A DNA stretch of 45,795 bases from Spirochaetota bacterium (GTDB lineage Bacteria; Spirochaetota; Spirochaetia; Treponematales; Rectinemataceae). Location of the stretch: positions 1-45,795 of the forward strand of contig JAPLSO010000067.1 of assembly GCA_026398595.1 (NCBI GenBank), in the 5' to 3' direction. Below the pieces are notes generated by a model. The model was given only the letters and a program-made list of their open reading frames with translations. It searched no databases and was not told the DNA's origin. Both the position numbers and the translations under genes were made by a program. This document shows positions 22,758-31,201 of this stretch, one piece after another (position 1 is the stretch's first letter; each line of letters opens with the position of its first letter).

Positions 22758-24107
22758 TCAGTCTTCCATGGAGAGGATGAGCGGATCCTCCAAGGCATTA
22801 TTGCCGCTTTCAAGGCAAATCCGCTCCCCGGAAAGCAGTTCGAAGCCGCAAACAGGTTCCTGCAGCACAATCCCGCTTTTCCAGCCCTCCAGATTGACGA
22901 AGGCGACAAAGCTCGGTTTCCTTGCACCGGGGACGGCCGGACGCTCAAGAAGGATATGGCCCTTTCCCGCGTCTTTCCAGGAAAAATAAGGCGCCTCCCT
23001 CTTGGCCTTCTTCGAGAAGGCGAGAACCTTGCCGAACCATTCCCTGAACTCCGAATCGCCCGACGCCCAGTCCACGGGGTCCTTTTCGAAGAGGTTCGGC
23101 CTGTGCTCAAGGGCGAACTCCTGGCCCATGTACACGAAGGCGACGCCGGGGACGAAGTACATCATGGCCGTCCAGGCCATGAAACGGCTCCGCGTTACGA
23201 ATTTTCCGGCTGCCCGCTCCTGGTCGTGATTTTCGAGGAAACGGAGCTTCTTCGCTCCCTTGGGGTAGAGGGTTTCCTGGACGTAAAGGTAGTCGAGGTA
23301 GAAGTCGGCGCGCTTTCTCCCGGCCCAGACAGCTTCGAGCCGTTCCCAACCGTCATAGTCGTAGGTCAAGTCGAAAACCGCGTGGAGCTCGGGCTCCGAC
23401 CAGGCGCCGTAGCCTGATTCGCGCATCTTCTTGAGGAAGGCGGGGTGAACCGACTCGGCCAGCCAGACCAGGGGGTATCGCTCGCGTCGCGTCCCCGGGT
23501 CGTACTGGTTCACCCGCTGGCGGGCCTGCTTCCAGAAGTCAAGGGGCACGAGGGAGGCCACGTCGCAACGGAAGCCGTCCACCCCCTGGTCGCGCCAATA
23601 TGCGAGGGTCGAAATCAGCTCCATCCAGAGCTCCGGCGAGGACGAGTAGTCGAAGTCCACGACGTCCGACCAGTCCTCGCATTTGCGTCCCAACCGGGAT
23701 CCAGGCGCCGGGTCCTCAAGCTCGCCCCGCGAAGCCGCCGGCCCCTTTCCCTCCTGCATGAACCACTCGGGATGCTCCCGAGCCAGGACGGAGTCGGGCG
23801 ACGTGTGATTGTAGACCACGTCCATCATCACCTTGACGCCGAGGTCGTGGGCCGCGGCCAGGAAGGCGCGGAAATCGTCGATCGTCCCCAGTTCGGGGTC
23901 GATCGCACGGTAGTCGGCTATGGCGTAGGGCGAGCCCATGCTGCCCTTGCGGGCCTCGATGCCGATGGGGTGTATCGGGGTGAGGCAGACCCAGTCGCAA
24001 CCCAGGTCGGCGACCCGCCGCAGTTCGGGGAGGGCGGCCGCGAAGGTCCCTTCCAGCGTGAAGTTCCTCAGGTAGATTTGGTAGATGGCGCTCGATTCGT
24101 CGATCAT
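22758..24107 (-). CDS. Cytoplasmic alpha-amylase family (GH13) enzyme
   Basis: This 449-residue GH13 (beta/alpha)8 enzyme has no signal peptide. Conserved regions are DVVYNHTS (96-103), GFRCDVASLVP with the nucleophile Asp182, WLAESVH with the acid Glu218, and FLENHDQERA with Asp295. All catalytic residues are present. It probably acts on imported malto-oligosaccharides or a related glucoside. Substrate class (glucosidase, amylase or transferase) cannot be decided. Its ATG overlaps the hsdR stop codon as ATGA, so it is the last gene of the restriction operon by position and coupled to hsdR translation, an unusual pairing. Confidence 0.9.
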   Translation of the reverse strand: MIDESSAIYQIYLRNFTLEGTFAAALPELRRVADLGCDWVCLTPIHPIGIEARKGSMGSPYAIADYRAIDPELGTIDDFRAFLAAAHDLGVKVMMDVVYNHTSPDSVLAREHPEWFMQEGKGPAASRGELEDPAPGSRLGRKCEDWSDVVDFDYSSSPELWMELISTLAYWRDQGVDGFRCDVASLVPLDFWKQARQRVNQYDPGTRRERYPLVWLAESVHPAFLKKMRESGYGAWSEPELHAVFDLTYDYDGWERLEAVWAGRKRADFYLDYLYVQETLYPKGAKKLRFLENHDQERAAGKFVTRSRFMAWTAMMYFVPGVAFVYMGQEFALEHRPNLFEKDPVDWASGDSEFREWFGKVLAFSKKAKREAPYFSWKDAGKGHILLERPAVPGARKPSFVAFVNLEGWKSGIVLQEPVCGFELLSGERICLESGNNALEDPLILSMED

Positions 24108-27100
24108 ACTTCGATTTCTTTTTCGAGGATGGTCTTGTAAATCTCTTTAGCGAGAATGGGAAAGACCGTTTTCTGGAAATTCCGGTCATCCATATATCGC
24201 GTCACGATGCCGTCGTTTTCCGACATCCGCTGCATCATCAGCGTCTCGATGATAGCCTTGATGCCGAGCTCAAACTTGTCCAAGGGATTGGCTTGCGCCG
24301 TCTGGATGATCCGCTCATCTTTGGAAGCCTTCTCCTTTATCTGCTCGAAGAACAACCGATCCTCTTCGGAGAAATCGGTGCCGAACCTGTCGTTGAGCGC
24401 CAGGATAATCTCGGAAAGCGGCTTGTCCTCATCCATTGATTTCCCGGTGCCGACTGCCGTGGGCGATTTGACCCCGTACTGATCTCCTCCTTCCAATACG
24501 ATCGAACCGGACATCACTTTCTCGAGGCGATAGTATTGCAGCTCGACGTCCTTCTCGGGGTGAGGGATTGTGTCGTCCCCGCCGCGATCGAGGTTCGGAA
24601 TCAGATGCCGAGCAAAACTATACAACATCTCGAGCTCTTGATCGCAATACGGCAGTATCTGGCTGATGAAGGAATAGAGGCTTGCGTACGCCGTGATCTT
24701 TTCGTAAAAAGCTTCCTTCTTCGCGGCATCGAGAGCCTTGAAACGATCCGCGGCCGGCTGAACCATCTTCTCCATACGCGCATGGTCCGAAGGCGATTGC
24801 TTGTACTGGGGAAGATAAAAAACATGGCAATAGCCGACGACTTCCGACCATACATATACTTGGTACGCGTTGAGCTCATGCTTCAACTTCTCGAGATTTC
24901 CGGGATTCAAAGGTTCCTGCAGCGTCGTCGCCGTATAATAAGGTTTGAACGCCTTATAGATATCTTCCGCTTCGTTGACGAAATCGAGGACGAATGGAAG
25001 CTCCTTTCCCGATTTCATCCTGTTCAACCGAGAGAGCGTCTGGACCGCCTGCACTCCGTCGAGCCGTTTGTCGACGTACATCGCGCACAAAAGCGGCTGG
25101 TCGAAGCCGGTCTGGTATTTGTTGGCGACTAGAAGCACCTGGTAATCGGATGAATCGAACTTGTCGGGCAGCTGCTTCTCAAGGATATTCTTGCCGGTCA
25201 CGACATCGATGTTCATAGAAGGTTCGGTGTATTCTCTCTCATTATCGGGATCCTTCACCGTGCCGCTGAAGGCGACGAGAGGTCTGATGTCGGTGTAGCG
25301 ATTTTCTTCGATGTATTTCTGGAAGGCGCGCATATAACGCACGGCGTGGAGCCGCGAGCCGGTGACCACCATGGCTTTCCCTCGGCCATTGAGCTTGTGC
25401 CTGACATGCTCCCTGAAGTGCTCGACTATGATCTCGGTTTTCTGCTCGATGTTCCAGGGATGGAGGGCCATGAATTTACCGAGCTTCTTCTGGGCCTTCT
25501 TGCTCGGCATGGCCGGATCGTCCTCGACGCTCTTCACCAGTTTAAAATAAGTCTTGTAGGTGGTATAGCGCTGCAATACATCGAGGATAAAATGCTCTTC
25601 AATCGCTTGTTTCATGGAATAGGTATGGAAAGCTTCCGGTTTGCCGCTCGACCCTATCCGGCCGAACAATTCCAGAGTCTTGCCTTTCGGCGTGGCGGTA
25701 AAAGCGAAGAAACTCAGGTTTTTCTGTCTGCCGCGCGATTCCATCACCGCGTTGAGGCCATCTTCCCAGTCGAAGCCATTCTCTTCGTTGGCTTCGGCAT
25801 CGACGCCCGTCGCCATTCCCGCTCCCAGAATGCGCTTCAGCTCGCGGGCGGTTTCCCCCGTCTGACTGGAATGGGCCTCGTCGACGATCACCGCGTAGGT
25901 TCGAGCCGCTATGGCATCCTGCCATTCCTTGGCGCGGGCTATCGATTCATCGTCGGGATTGTCCAGGTTGTCGGCGCCGGCGATATGCAAGAGCCCCTGT
26001 AAAATGAAGGGAAACTTCTGCAGCGTCGTAATGACGATCTTCGTGCCGTCCACCAAAGCCTCGGCGAGCTGACGCGAACTTTTATCGATCGCCTTGACGA
26101 CCCCCTGGGCATGCTCGATCTGATAGATGGCGTCCTGGAGCTGCCTGTCGAGGATCCGGCGATCCGTGATGACGATCACGCAATCGAATATTTTCTCATC
26201 AATTGCCGTATGCAGGCTTGAAAGCCGATGAGAAAGCCATGAAATGCTGTTGGTCTTGCCGCTGCCCGCCGAATGCTGGATCAGGTAATTGTTGCCCGCA
26301 CCTTCGGTTTTCACTGCCCGTATCAAAGCCCTGACCGCGTCGAGTTGATGGTAGCGCGGGAAGATCATGGTTTCCTTGGTCACCTTTTTCCTGCCGCCCG
26401 CCCCATCATCAACTGTTTCCTCCTTGGTTTCCAGAAAGATGAAGTTGCCCACTATATCGAGGAAACTTCCCCGTTCGAGCACCTCTTCCCAGAAATATCC
26501 TGTGCGGTGACCTGAAGAATGCTGAGGATTGCCTTTACCGCAGTCGATTTCATTTGGAGCGCTGCCTCGGTTGAAGGGCAGGAAGAAGGTCAGGTCCTTG
26601 TCGAGGCGCGTAGCCATATGGACTTCGTCGGGATCGACGGCAAAGTGAACGACCGCACCTTTGATGAACTGAAAAAGCGGCGCCCTGGGATCCCGGTCGC
26701 GAGTGTATTGGGCGACCGCGTCCTTCCAGGTCTGTCCGGTCGCGGGATTCTTCAGCTCGATGGTGGCGACGGGAATCCCGTTGAGGGAGAGCAGCATGTC
26801 GATCGTGCCGGAATCGGCGGGATGGCAGGCTACCTGTCGCGTTACGTGGAGCATGTTCTTCGAGAACAGTTCCACGTTTTCCCGCACGAGCCCGTGCGCA
26901 GGCTTAAAGTAGGCGAGCTTGAAGACTTCCCCGTTGAACTTGAAGCCGTGTCGGATGACGTACAGCGTGCCTTTTATATCGCGCTCTTCCATAAGCGCTT
27001 TGATCAGCTTCGCGGGAAGCTCGCCGCCGTGGAGCTTTTCCATCCGCGCCATAAGCCGCGGCTGGGTGTCCTTGATGAAGGCCATCGCGTACTCGGGGAA

Positions 27101-27208
27101 AAGAGCCTTGTCCTTGTCCCACAGCTGGTTCGAGCCGGCGATCCAGCCGCGCGAGGCCATGGTCTCTTGAACATACGCTTCAAAGGCCTTCTCCGTCGTA
27201 GCTTTCAT
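24104..27208 (-). CDS. hsdR: Type I restriction enzyme R subunit
   Basis: This 1034-residue motor-nuclease subunit has an N-terminal restriction domain with the PD-(D/E)xK elements SGTIDMLL (Asp137) and VATIELKNP (Glu151, Lys153). The SF2 helicase follows with SAGSGKTNSISWL (about 313-319), VIVDEAHSSQTGETARELK (DEAH at 443-446), FFAFTATPKG and LLVANKYQTGFDQPLL. The C-terminal helical part ends ILEKEIEV and should bind the methyltransferase core. ATG 27208 lies 56 bases after the AlbA gene, in a spacer with 10-bp repeats. Upstream of the ATG is AAAAAGGGGCG. The enzyme cuts unmodified DNA after translocation when joined to HsdM and HsdS. Confidence 0.95.
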   Translation of the reverse strand: MKATTEKAFEAYVQETMASRGWIAGSNQLWDKDKALFPEYAMAFIKDTQPRLMARMEKLHGGELPAKLIKALMEERDIKGTLYVIRHGFKFNGEVFKLAYFKPAHGLVRENVELFSKNMLHVTRQVACHPADSGTIDMLLSLNGIPVATIELKNPATGQTWKDAVAQYTRDRDPRAPLFQFIKGAVVHFAVDPDEVHMATRLDKDLTFFLPFNRGSAPNEIDCGKGNPQHSSGHRTGYFWEEVLERGSFLDIVGNFIFLETKEETVDDGAGGRKKVTKETMIFPRYHQLDAVRALIRAVKTEGAGNNYLIQHSAGSGKTNSISWLSHRLSSLHTAIDEKIFDCVIVITDRRILDRQLQDAIYQIEHAQGVVKAIDKSSRQLAEALVDGTKIVITTLQKFPFILQGLLHIAGADNLDNPDDESIARAKEWQDAIAARTYAVIVDEAHSSQTGETARELKRILGAGMATGVDAEANEENGFDWEDGLNAVMESRGRQKNLSFFAFTATPKGKTLELFGRIGSSGKPEAFHTYSMKQAIEEHFILDVLQRYTTYKTYFKLVKSVEDDPAMPSKKAQKKLGKFMALHPWNIEQKTEIIVEHFREHVRHKLNGRGKAMVVTGSRLHAVRYMRAFQKYIEENRYTDIRPLVAFSGTVKDPDNEREYTEPSMNIDVVTGKNILEKQLPDKFDSSDYQVLLVANKYQTGFDQPLLCAMYVDKRLDGVQAVQTLSRLNRMKSGKELPFVLDFVNEAEDIYKAFKPYYTATTLQEPLNPGNLEKLKHELNAYQVYVWSEVVGYCHVFYLPQYKQSPSDHARMEKMVQPAADRFKALDAAKKEAFYEKITAYASLYSFISQILPYCDQELEMLYSFARHLIPNLDRGGDDTIPHPEKDVELQYYRLEKVMSGSIVLEGGDQYGVKSPTAVGTGKSMDEDKPLSEIILALNDRFGTDFSEEDRLFFEQIKEKASKDERIIQTAQANPLDKFELGIKAIIETLMMQRMSENDGIVTRYMDDRNFQKTVFPILAKEIYKTILEKEIEV

Positions 27209-27230
27209 GGTCGCCCCTTTTTACTCGAAT

Positions 27231-27281
27231 TTTCTCATAAGTTCTCATAAGTTCTCATAAGTTCTCATAAAGTTATGAGAA
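27231..27281. repeat. 10-bp tandem repeats and inverted copy before hsdR
   Basis: The plus strand reads GTTCTCATAA three times exactly (27241-27270), preceded by a variant TTTCTCATAA (27231-27240). The last copy faces an inverted copy (TTATGAGAA at 27273-27281) two bases away. The AlbA stop codon falls inside the first unit of the minus-strand reading. It could be an operator array, or a slippage-prone tract that changes spacing before hsdR. Confidence 0.75.
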
Positions 27282-28947
27282 TATATTTTGGCTTATTCAT
27301 TGTGCCGCAATTTTTTAGCTTGCCACGTTTACGCAACGCTCCTAAGAGATTGCTAATTTTATTGCTCTTTTGTTTGTCGGTTAAAATATCTGGCAACTTA
27401 CTTAATAGGAGCAGATCCAGGTCCTTTCTTGTCGCCGATCCATAGGTTTTTAAATATTCCACGATCATGCTTTTATAATGCTCATCGTTAAAACCGCGCT
27501 GCTTTACATACTGCGCTTTCAAAGTATCATTGGAAGTACTAGCTGCAAGGTTCGATGAAATAAAGTAATTTGGTCTGCGACCTTCGATCAATCCTAGCTC
27601 TCTCAAGTGCTTAGCGGCTTCTTCGGTAACGGTCTGCTTTTTCTGGATCTTATCCAGTAAAATTATATCGGAAAGCGATAAAGAAGGATTCTTCGCGAGT
27701 ACGCGGGCGAATTCCATATCCAAAACTTTCCCGATAATCGTCACTTTTACTTTTGCGTCGCTGATGTCGTACTCCGGCATAGGGAAAAACCTGTTCCTTT
27801 GGAAGCCGAACATCTTCTTGATCCCACCTCCAGCCGTGTCCACCATTTTTAAATTGAACATCGCCGTGACGAGGAAAGGATTGCGGTATTGCTCTTCTGG
27901 AGCGTCTTCAATGACTACTCTTTCCACGGATCCCGGGATGAATGAACCATAATTGGTAAAAATTAATTCTTCATCTTCGATTTCGATGACGTTTATCCTT
28001 CCGCTTTTCTGGTAGTCCTGATGCGCAATGCAATTGTTGAGCGCTTCGCGGATTATGAAAGGTTCATACTTAAGAACTTCCTCGGGAAACAAAGTGCCTT
28101 CCTTGAGATAGCGGTATTTGAGATTGCGTATCTTTGAATTCACTTTATCAACGGACAGCAGAAAGGGAATCGAAAAAATTTCATAATCCTTGTCGTTGTT
28201 GGAAAGGTCCTTGAGCACCCATCTGATTTTTGCCTCGGAGGGATTCAAGTAATGTTCGGATTCTTCACGCCCAAGCAGCAAGATCGCTGTCCGCGTCATC
28301 TTCCCCTTGTTGGTCAGTTTGGCTTTATTAAGGAAAGTGAGGTCATCCCAGCTTTCGACGTCCAAGGCCTTGTCCGGAAATTTGCTCATAAAATTAGCCC
28401 TTGCGACAGCCAATGCTTGGGGATCGAGATCATCGAGGCTTGCATCAGGGATAATACCGGCGCTCCAATCATGTGCCGCGGATTGGGACCGAATCCGCTC
28501 GATCTTTTCAAGGTTCAGGAGTGCCAATTCCTCGCCATCCCTGCCGTAATAGTGCCCTTCGAACAATACCGGTATTCCCCGTGGAGCCGCGGGGATTTGG
28601 AATAACACGACTCTTCCCTCTGGCTCCATGAGTTCATGAATTTCAATGAATGTAATACGATTTGTCGTCTTGTTGGCTATCTCGCCTTTTAAACTGTCAA
28701 GGTCGGGACGATTGCTCCTGTACTGGCTTCCCACGATCGCATGGTCTTTATCTCGAATTCCAAAAATGAGCCAAGCACATTCCTCATTACTGAGATTCGC
28801 TTCGTTCGATAGTGCGGAAAAGTATTTTCCTATCTCGCTAAAGCTGAAGCCTCTCTTGGCTTCCTTGAATTCGAACACCTCATTTTCGGACTTTTTCATG
28901 CGGAAGTCAGAAAGCAATGTCCGCAATTGCCGCTGATTCAGGTTCAT
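27265..28947 (-). CDS. Schlafen AlbA-like DNA-binding/ATPase-like protein linked to restriction
   Basis: This 560-residue COG2865-type protein has an N-terminal AlbA_2 domain (ENEVFEFKEAKRGFSFSEIG, ALSNEANLSNEECAWLIFGI, GHYYGRDGEELALLN). The middle ATP-binding-like segment contains REALNNCIAHQDYQKSGRINV, IFTNYGSFIPGSV and FNLKMVDTAGGGIKKMF, and a C-terminal helical region carries winged-helix-like parts. Such genes occur inside hsd loci of other bacteria as restriction-linked ORFs (rlo genes); their role is unproven. Composition is less GC-rich than the flanking core genes. The ATG overlaps the rhuM stop by four bases. Confidence 0.87.
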   Translation of the reverse strand: MNLNQRQLRTLLSDFRMKKSENEVFEFKEAKRGFSFSEIGKYFSALSNEANLSNEECAWLIFGIRDKDHAIVGSQYRSNRPDLDSLKGEIANKTTNRITFIEIHELMEPEGRVVLFQIPAAPRGIPVLFEGHYYGRDGEELALLNLEKIERIRSQSAAHDWSAGIIPDASLDDLDPQALAVARANFMSKFPDKALDVESWDDLTFLNKAKLTNKGKMTRTAILLLGREESEHYLNPSEAKIRWVLKDLSNNDKDYEIFSIPFLLSVDKVNSKIRNLKYRYLKEGTLFPEEVLKYEPFIIREALNNCIAHQDYQKSGRINVIEIEDEELIFTNYGSFIPGSVERVVIEDAPEEQYRNPFLVTAMFNLKMVDTAGGGIKKMFGFQRNRFFPMPEYDISDAKVKVTIIGKVLDMEFARVLAKNPSLSLSDIILLDKIQKKQTVTEEAAKHLRELGLIEGRRPNYFISSNLAASTSNDTLKAQYVKQRGFNDEHYKSMIVEYLKTYGSATRKDLDLLLLSKLPDILTDKQKSNKISNLLGALRKRGKLKNCGTMNKPKYILITL

Positions 28948-29945
28948 ACGTTCCCTCGATTGAGTATGGTCACGATAATTTTAATCATGGTGTCCATTTC
29001 TTCCGACTTCGACACCGCTATCAGCAAGGTCAATGTTGCGAGACCATCGTTACCGATGATGCGGTCCCCCCCGGCGCGATACAGAAGTCCGTTTCTTTCC
29101 AGAAAGTAGAGGAACAGGGCGGCGGCGATGCGCTTGTTGCCATCCACGAAAGAATGGTTCTTGATGACGAGATACAGGAGCATGGCGGCTTTATGCTCGA
29201 TGGAAGGATACAGTTCCTTGCCGTCGAAACTTTGATACATTTGGCTTACGGAGCTGCCGAAGCTGTCGTCCTTTTGCCGGCCGAAGATTTCGGAATCAAA
29301 ATCATGGCGCATCGTCTCGACGACCTTCAGGAATTCATCCTTATCGATTTTGACCGCCTGAGCCGGCGACTTTCCTTTCGTTTCGAGGGTCTCGTGGTCG
29401 TAGTCGTCGAGGATTGCGAGACCGCCGGCGAAATCGGCGAGGACTTGGATGATCGTCCGGGCTTCTTCGATATTTTGCGCTTCCGAAAGCAAGCTTCTCT
29501 CGACCAGGCTTATGGATTCCTTCAGCTCGCGCAGCCTACTTTGCTGCTCCAACAGCCTCTTCTGATTGATGGTGTAGCCGTTGACCAGGTGCTCCTTGAG
29601 AATGCGGTTGGCCCAGATGCGGAACTGGGTGCCGCGCTTCGAATTGACGCGGTAACCCACGGAGAGAATCATGTCGAGGTTGTAGTGGAGTATCGCCCGG
29701 TTCACCTTTCGCGATCCTTCCTGACGAACTTGTGCAAATTTTGCACAAGTTGCCGCCTCCTCAAGCTCTCCGGTGTCGAGGATATTCCTGATATGCTTTA
29801 CCACCGCTGTACGGTCAGTATCGAATAATTCTTCCAGCTGATGCTGGGTCAGCCAGAGCGTATCGGATTCCAGGCGCACCTCGGTTTGTACGCTGCCATC
29901 GGGAGCGTTAAAAATGACAATTTCTCCAATAGCTGATATGCTCAT
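28944..29945 (-). CDS. rhuM: RhuM-family protein with Doc/Fic domain
   Basis: This 333-residue protein has an N-terminal RhuM region: MSISAIGEIVIFNAPDGSVQ, TLWLTQHQLEELFDTDRTAV, then NRAILHYNLDMILSVGYRVN and GTQFRIWANRILKEHL. A coiled segment joins it to a C-terminal Fic/Doc fold with the active motif HSFVDGNKR (264-272). Lys follows Asn, as in the kinase Doc, rather than Gly as in AMP-transferring Fic enzymes. A host-protein-modifying toxin linked to the restriction operon is inferred. It overlaps hsdS and the AlbA gene by four bases each. Confidence 0.9.
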   Translation of the reverse strand: MSISAIGEIVIFNAPDGSVQTEVRLESDTLWLTQHQLEELFDTDRTAVVKHIRNILDTGELEEAATCAKFAQVRQEGSRKVNRAILHYNLDMILSVGYRVNSKRGTQFRIWANRILKEHLVNGYTINQKRLLEQQSRLRELKESISLVERSLLSEAQNIEEARTIIQVLADFAGGLAILDDYDHETLETKGKSPAQAVKIDKDEFLKVVETMRHDFDSEIFGRQKDDSFGSSVSQMYQSFDGKELYPSIEHKAAMLLYLVIKNHSFVDGNKRIAAALFLYFLERNGLLYRAGGDRIIGNDGLATLTLLIAVSKSEEMDTMIKIIVTILNRGNV

Positions 29946-31201
29946 ACCGCCTCCCGCAGGTCGATCTTCCCCGTAACCGCCTCGCTGATCAGTGCTGTCC
30001 TATACTCCTTCAGGCGTTTAATGATCGTCTCCACCTTGGCGGAGAGCGCGTCGATCTTGGCAGTCTCGCGGTCGAGGTAGGCGGCTATAGCTTTCTGTTC
30101 GGGGAGAGAGGGTACAGGTATAAAAAGCTCTTTTATCCGATCGATTGCCAGCCCCGGTTGTGCAGCAGAAAGTGAATACTGATTTAGGTTCATAATGCTA
30201 AGCAATTCACCTAGCCATAAGACCGAAAAAGCCTCTACAGGAGTTGCTACGACTGCATGTTCGGAGGCCCAAAACTTCCCTTTCGCATAATTGATATTTC
30301 CACATAAAGCGCCTTGTCTTCCAATCAGCACATATTCACCATTATGAGTGTATTGTTTTGTGAAGCCGCGAAGCCCATTGCCGCCAAAAACAGGATACTC
30401 ATCTTCTTCTTCAATATCTTCAACAGTAATTCCCTCACCACTTTTAAGTGATGAAATGTACTTTAGCTTTTTCGCTTCCCAATGTTCCGGCACTTCCCCC
30501 AGCCACTCCACGCCGGAAGGCTTCGTCTGTACATTCGCGTCCAGGCCCTTGGTAACCGCCCGGGAAATGAGCGCGGTGCGGCGTTCGGATAAAAGCGACA
30601 ATAGACGCTGCTTTTTTGTTATGAGAGAATCGATCTTGGCAGTTTCGCAATCAAGGTAGGCAACAATTAATTGCTGTTCGAAAAGAGGAGGAAATGCAAC
30701 GGAAAAACGTCCGATCTTTTCAACAGAAATTCTTTTTAATGCAGCCCCTGATACTTGAAGCGAAACTTCTTGCTGCAACATAGAATTATTGAGCCAGTAA
30801 TCCAAATACTTAGGTACAATTGCGAAAACTTTAGGCGAGATGATAACCAGAGAACTAGCGACAACAAAATCTGTTGAAGAATCAATGACTGCTGTGCGCC
30901 CTATAGTCCCATCTTTGCTAAACAAGACATCATTTTTAAAAGGCTGACAGCCATTTTGCACTAAGTATTCATAACATTCAGTAGATGTCTTAATACAATC
31001 TTCAAAATTGATTTTGCCATTTTTAATGTCAACCGTAGAAACAAAGGGGAATTCACTGCCACTTAAATCTGGAGAAATATGAGAACCATCCGTCAATCGC
31101 TTTGATATTCTTTTTAGCCTCTCAATTTCCCAATGTTCCGGCACCTCCCCCAGCCACTCCACGCCGGAAGGCTTGTACTTCGGATAGGCTTTCCGCTTCA
31201 T
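29942..31201 (-). CDS. hsdS: Type I restriction-modification specificity subunit
   Basis: This 419-residue protein carries two target-recognition domains, each opened by the same line KPSGVEWLGEVPEHWE (near residues 10 and 218) and closed by a coiled-coil spacer (PLFEQQLIVAYLDCETAKID and LPEQKAIAAYLDRETAKID). This internal duplication is the classic HsdS layout, giving a bipartite DNA site. The recognition halves differ from each other, so the site is asymmetric. The DNA of the first half is more AT-rich than hsdM, usual for exchanged specificity segments. It overlaps hsdM and rhuM by four bases. Confidence 0.95.
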   Translation of the reverse strand: MKRKAYPKYKPSGVEWLGEVPEHWEIERLKRISKRLTDGSHISPDLSGSEFPFVSTVDIKNGKINFEDCIKTSTECYEYLVQNGCQPFKNDVLFSKDGTIGRTAVIDSSTDFVVASSLVIISPKVFAIVPKYLDYWLNNSMLQQEVSLQVSGAALKRISVEKIGRFSVAFPPLFEQQLIVAYLDCETAKIDSLITKKQRLLSLLSERRTALISRAVTKGLDANVQTKPSGVEWLGEVPEHWEAKKLKYISSLKSGEGITVEDIEEEDEYPVFGGNGLRGFTKQYTHNGEYVLIGRQGALCGNINYAKGKFWASEHAVVATPVEAFSVLWLGELLSIMNLNQYSLSAAQPGLAIDRIKELFIPVPSLPEQKAIAAYLDRETAKIDALSAKVETIIKRLKEYRTALISEAVTGKIDLREAV

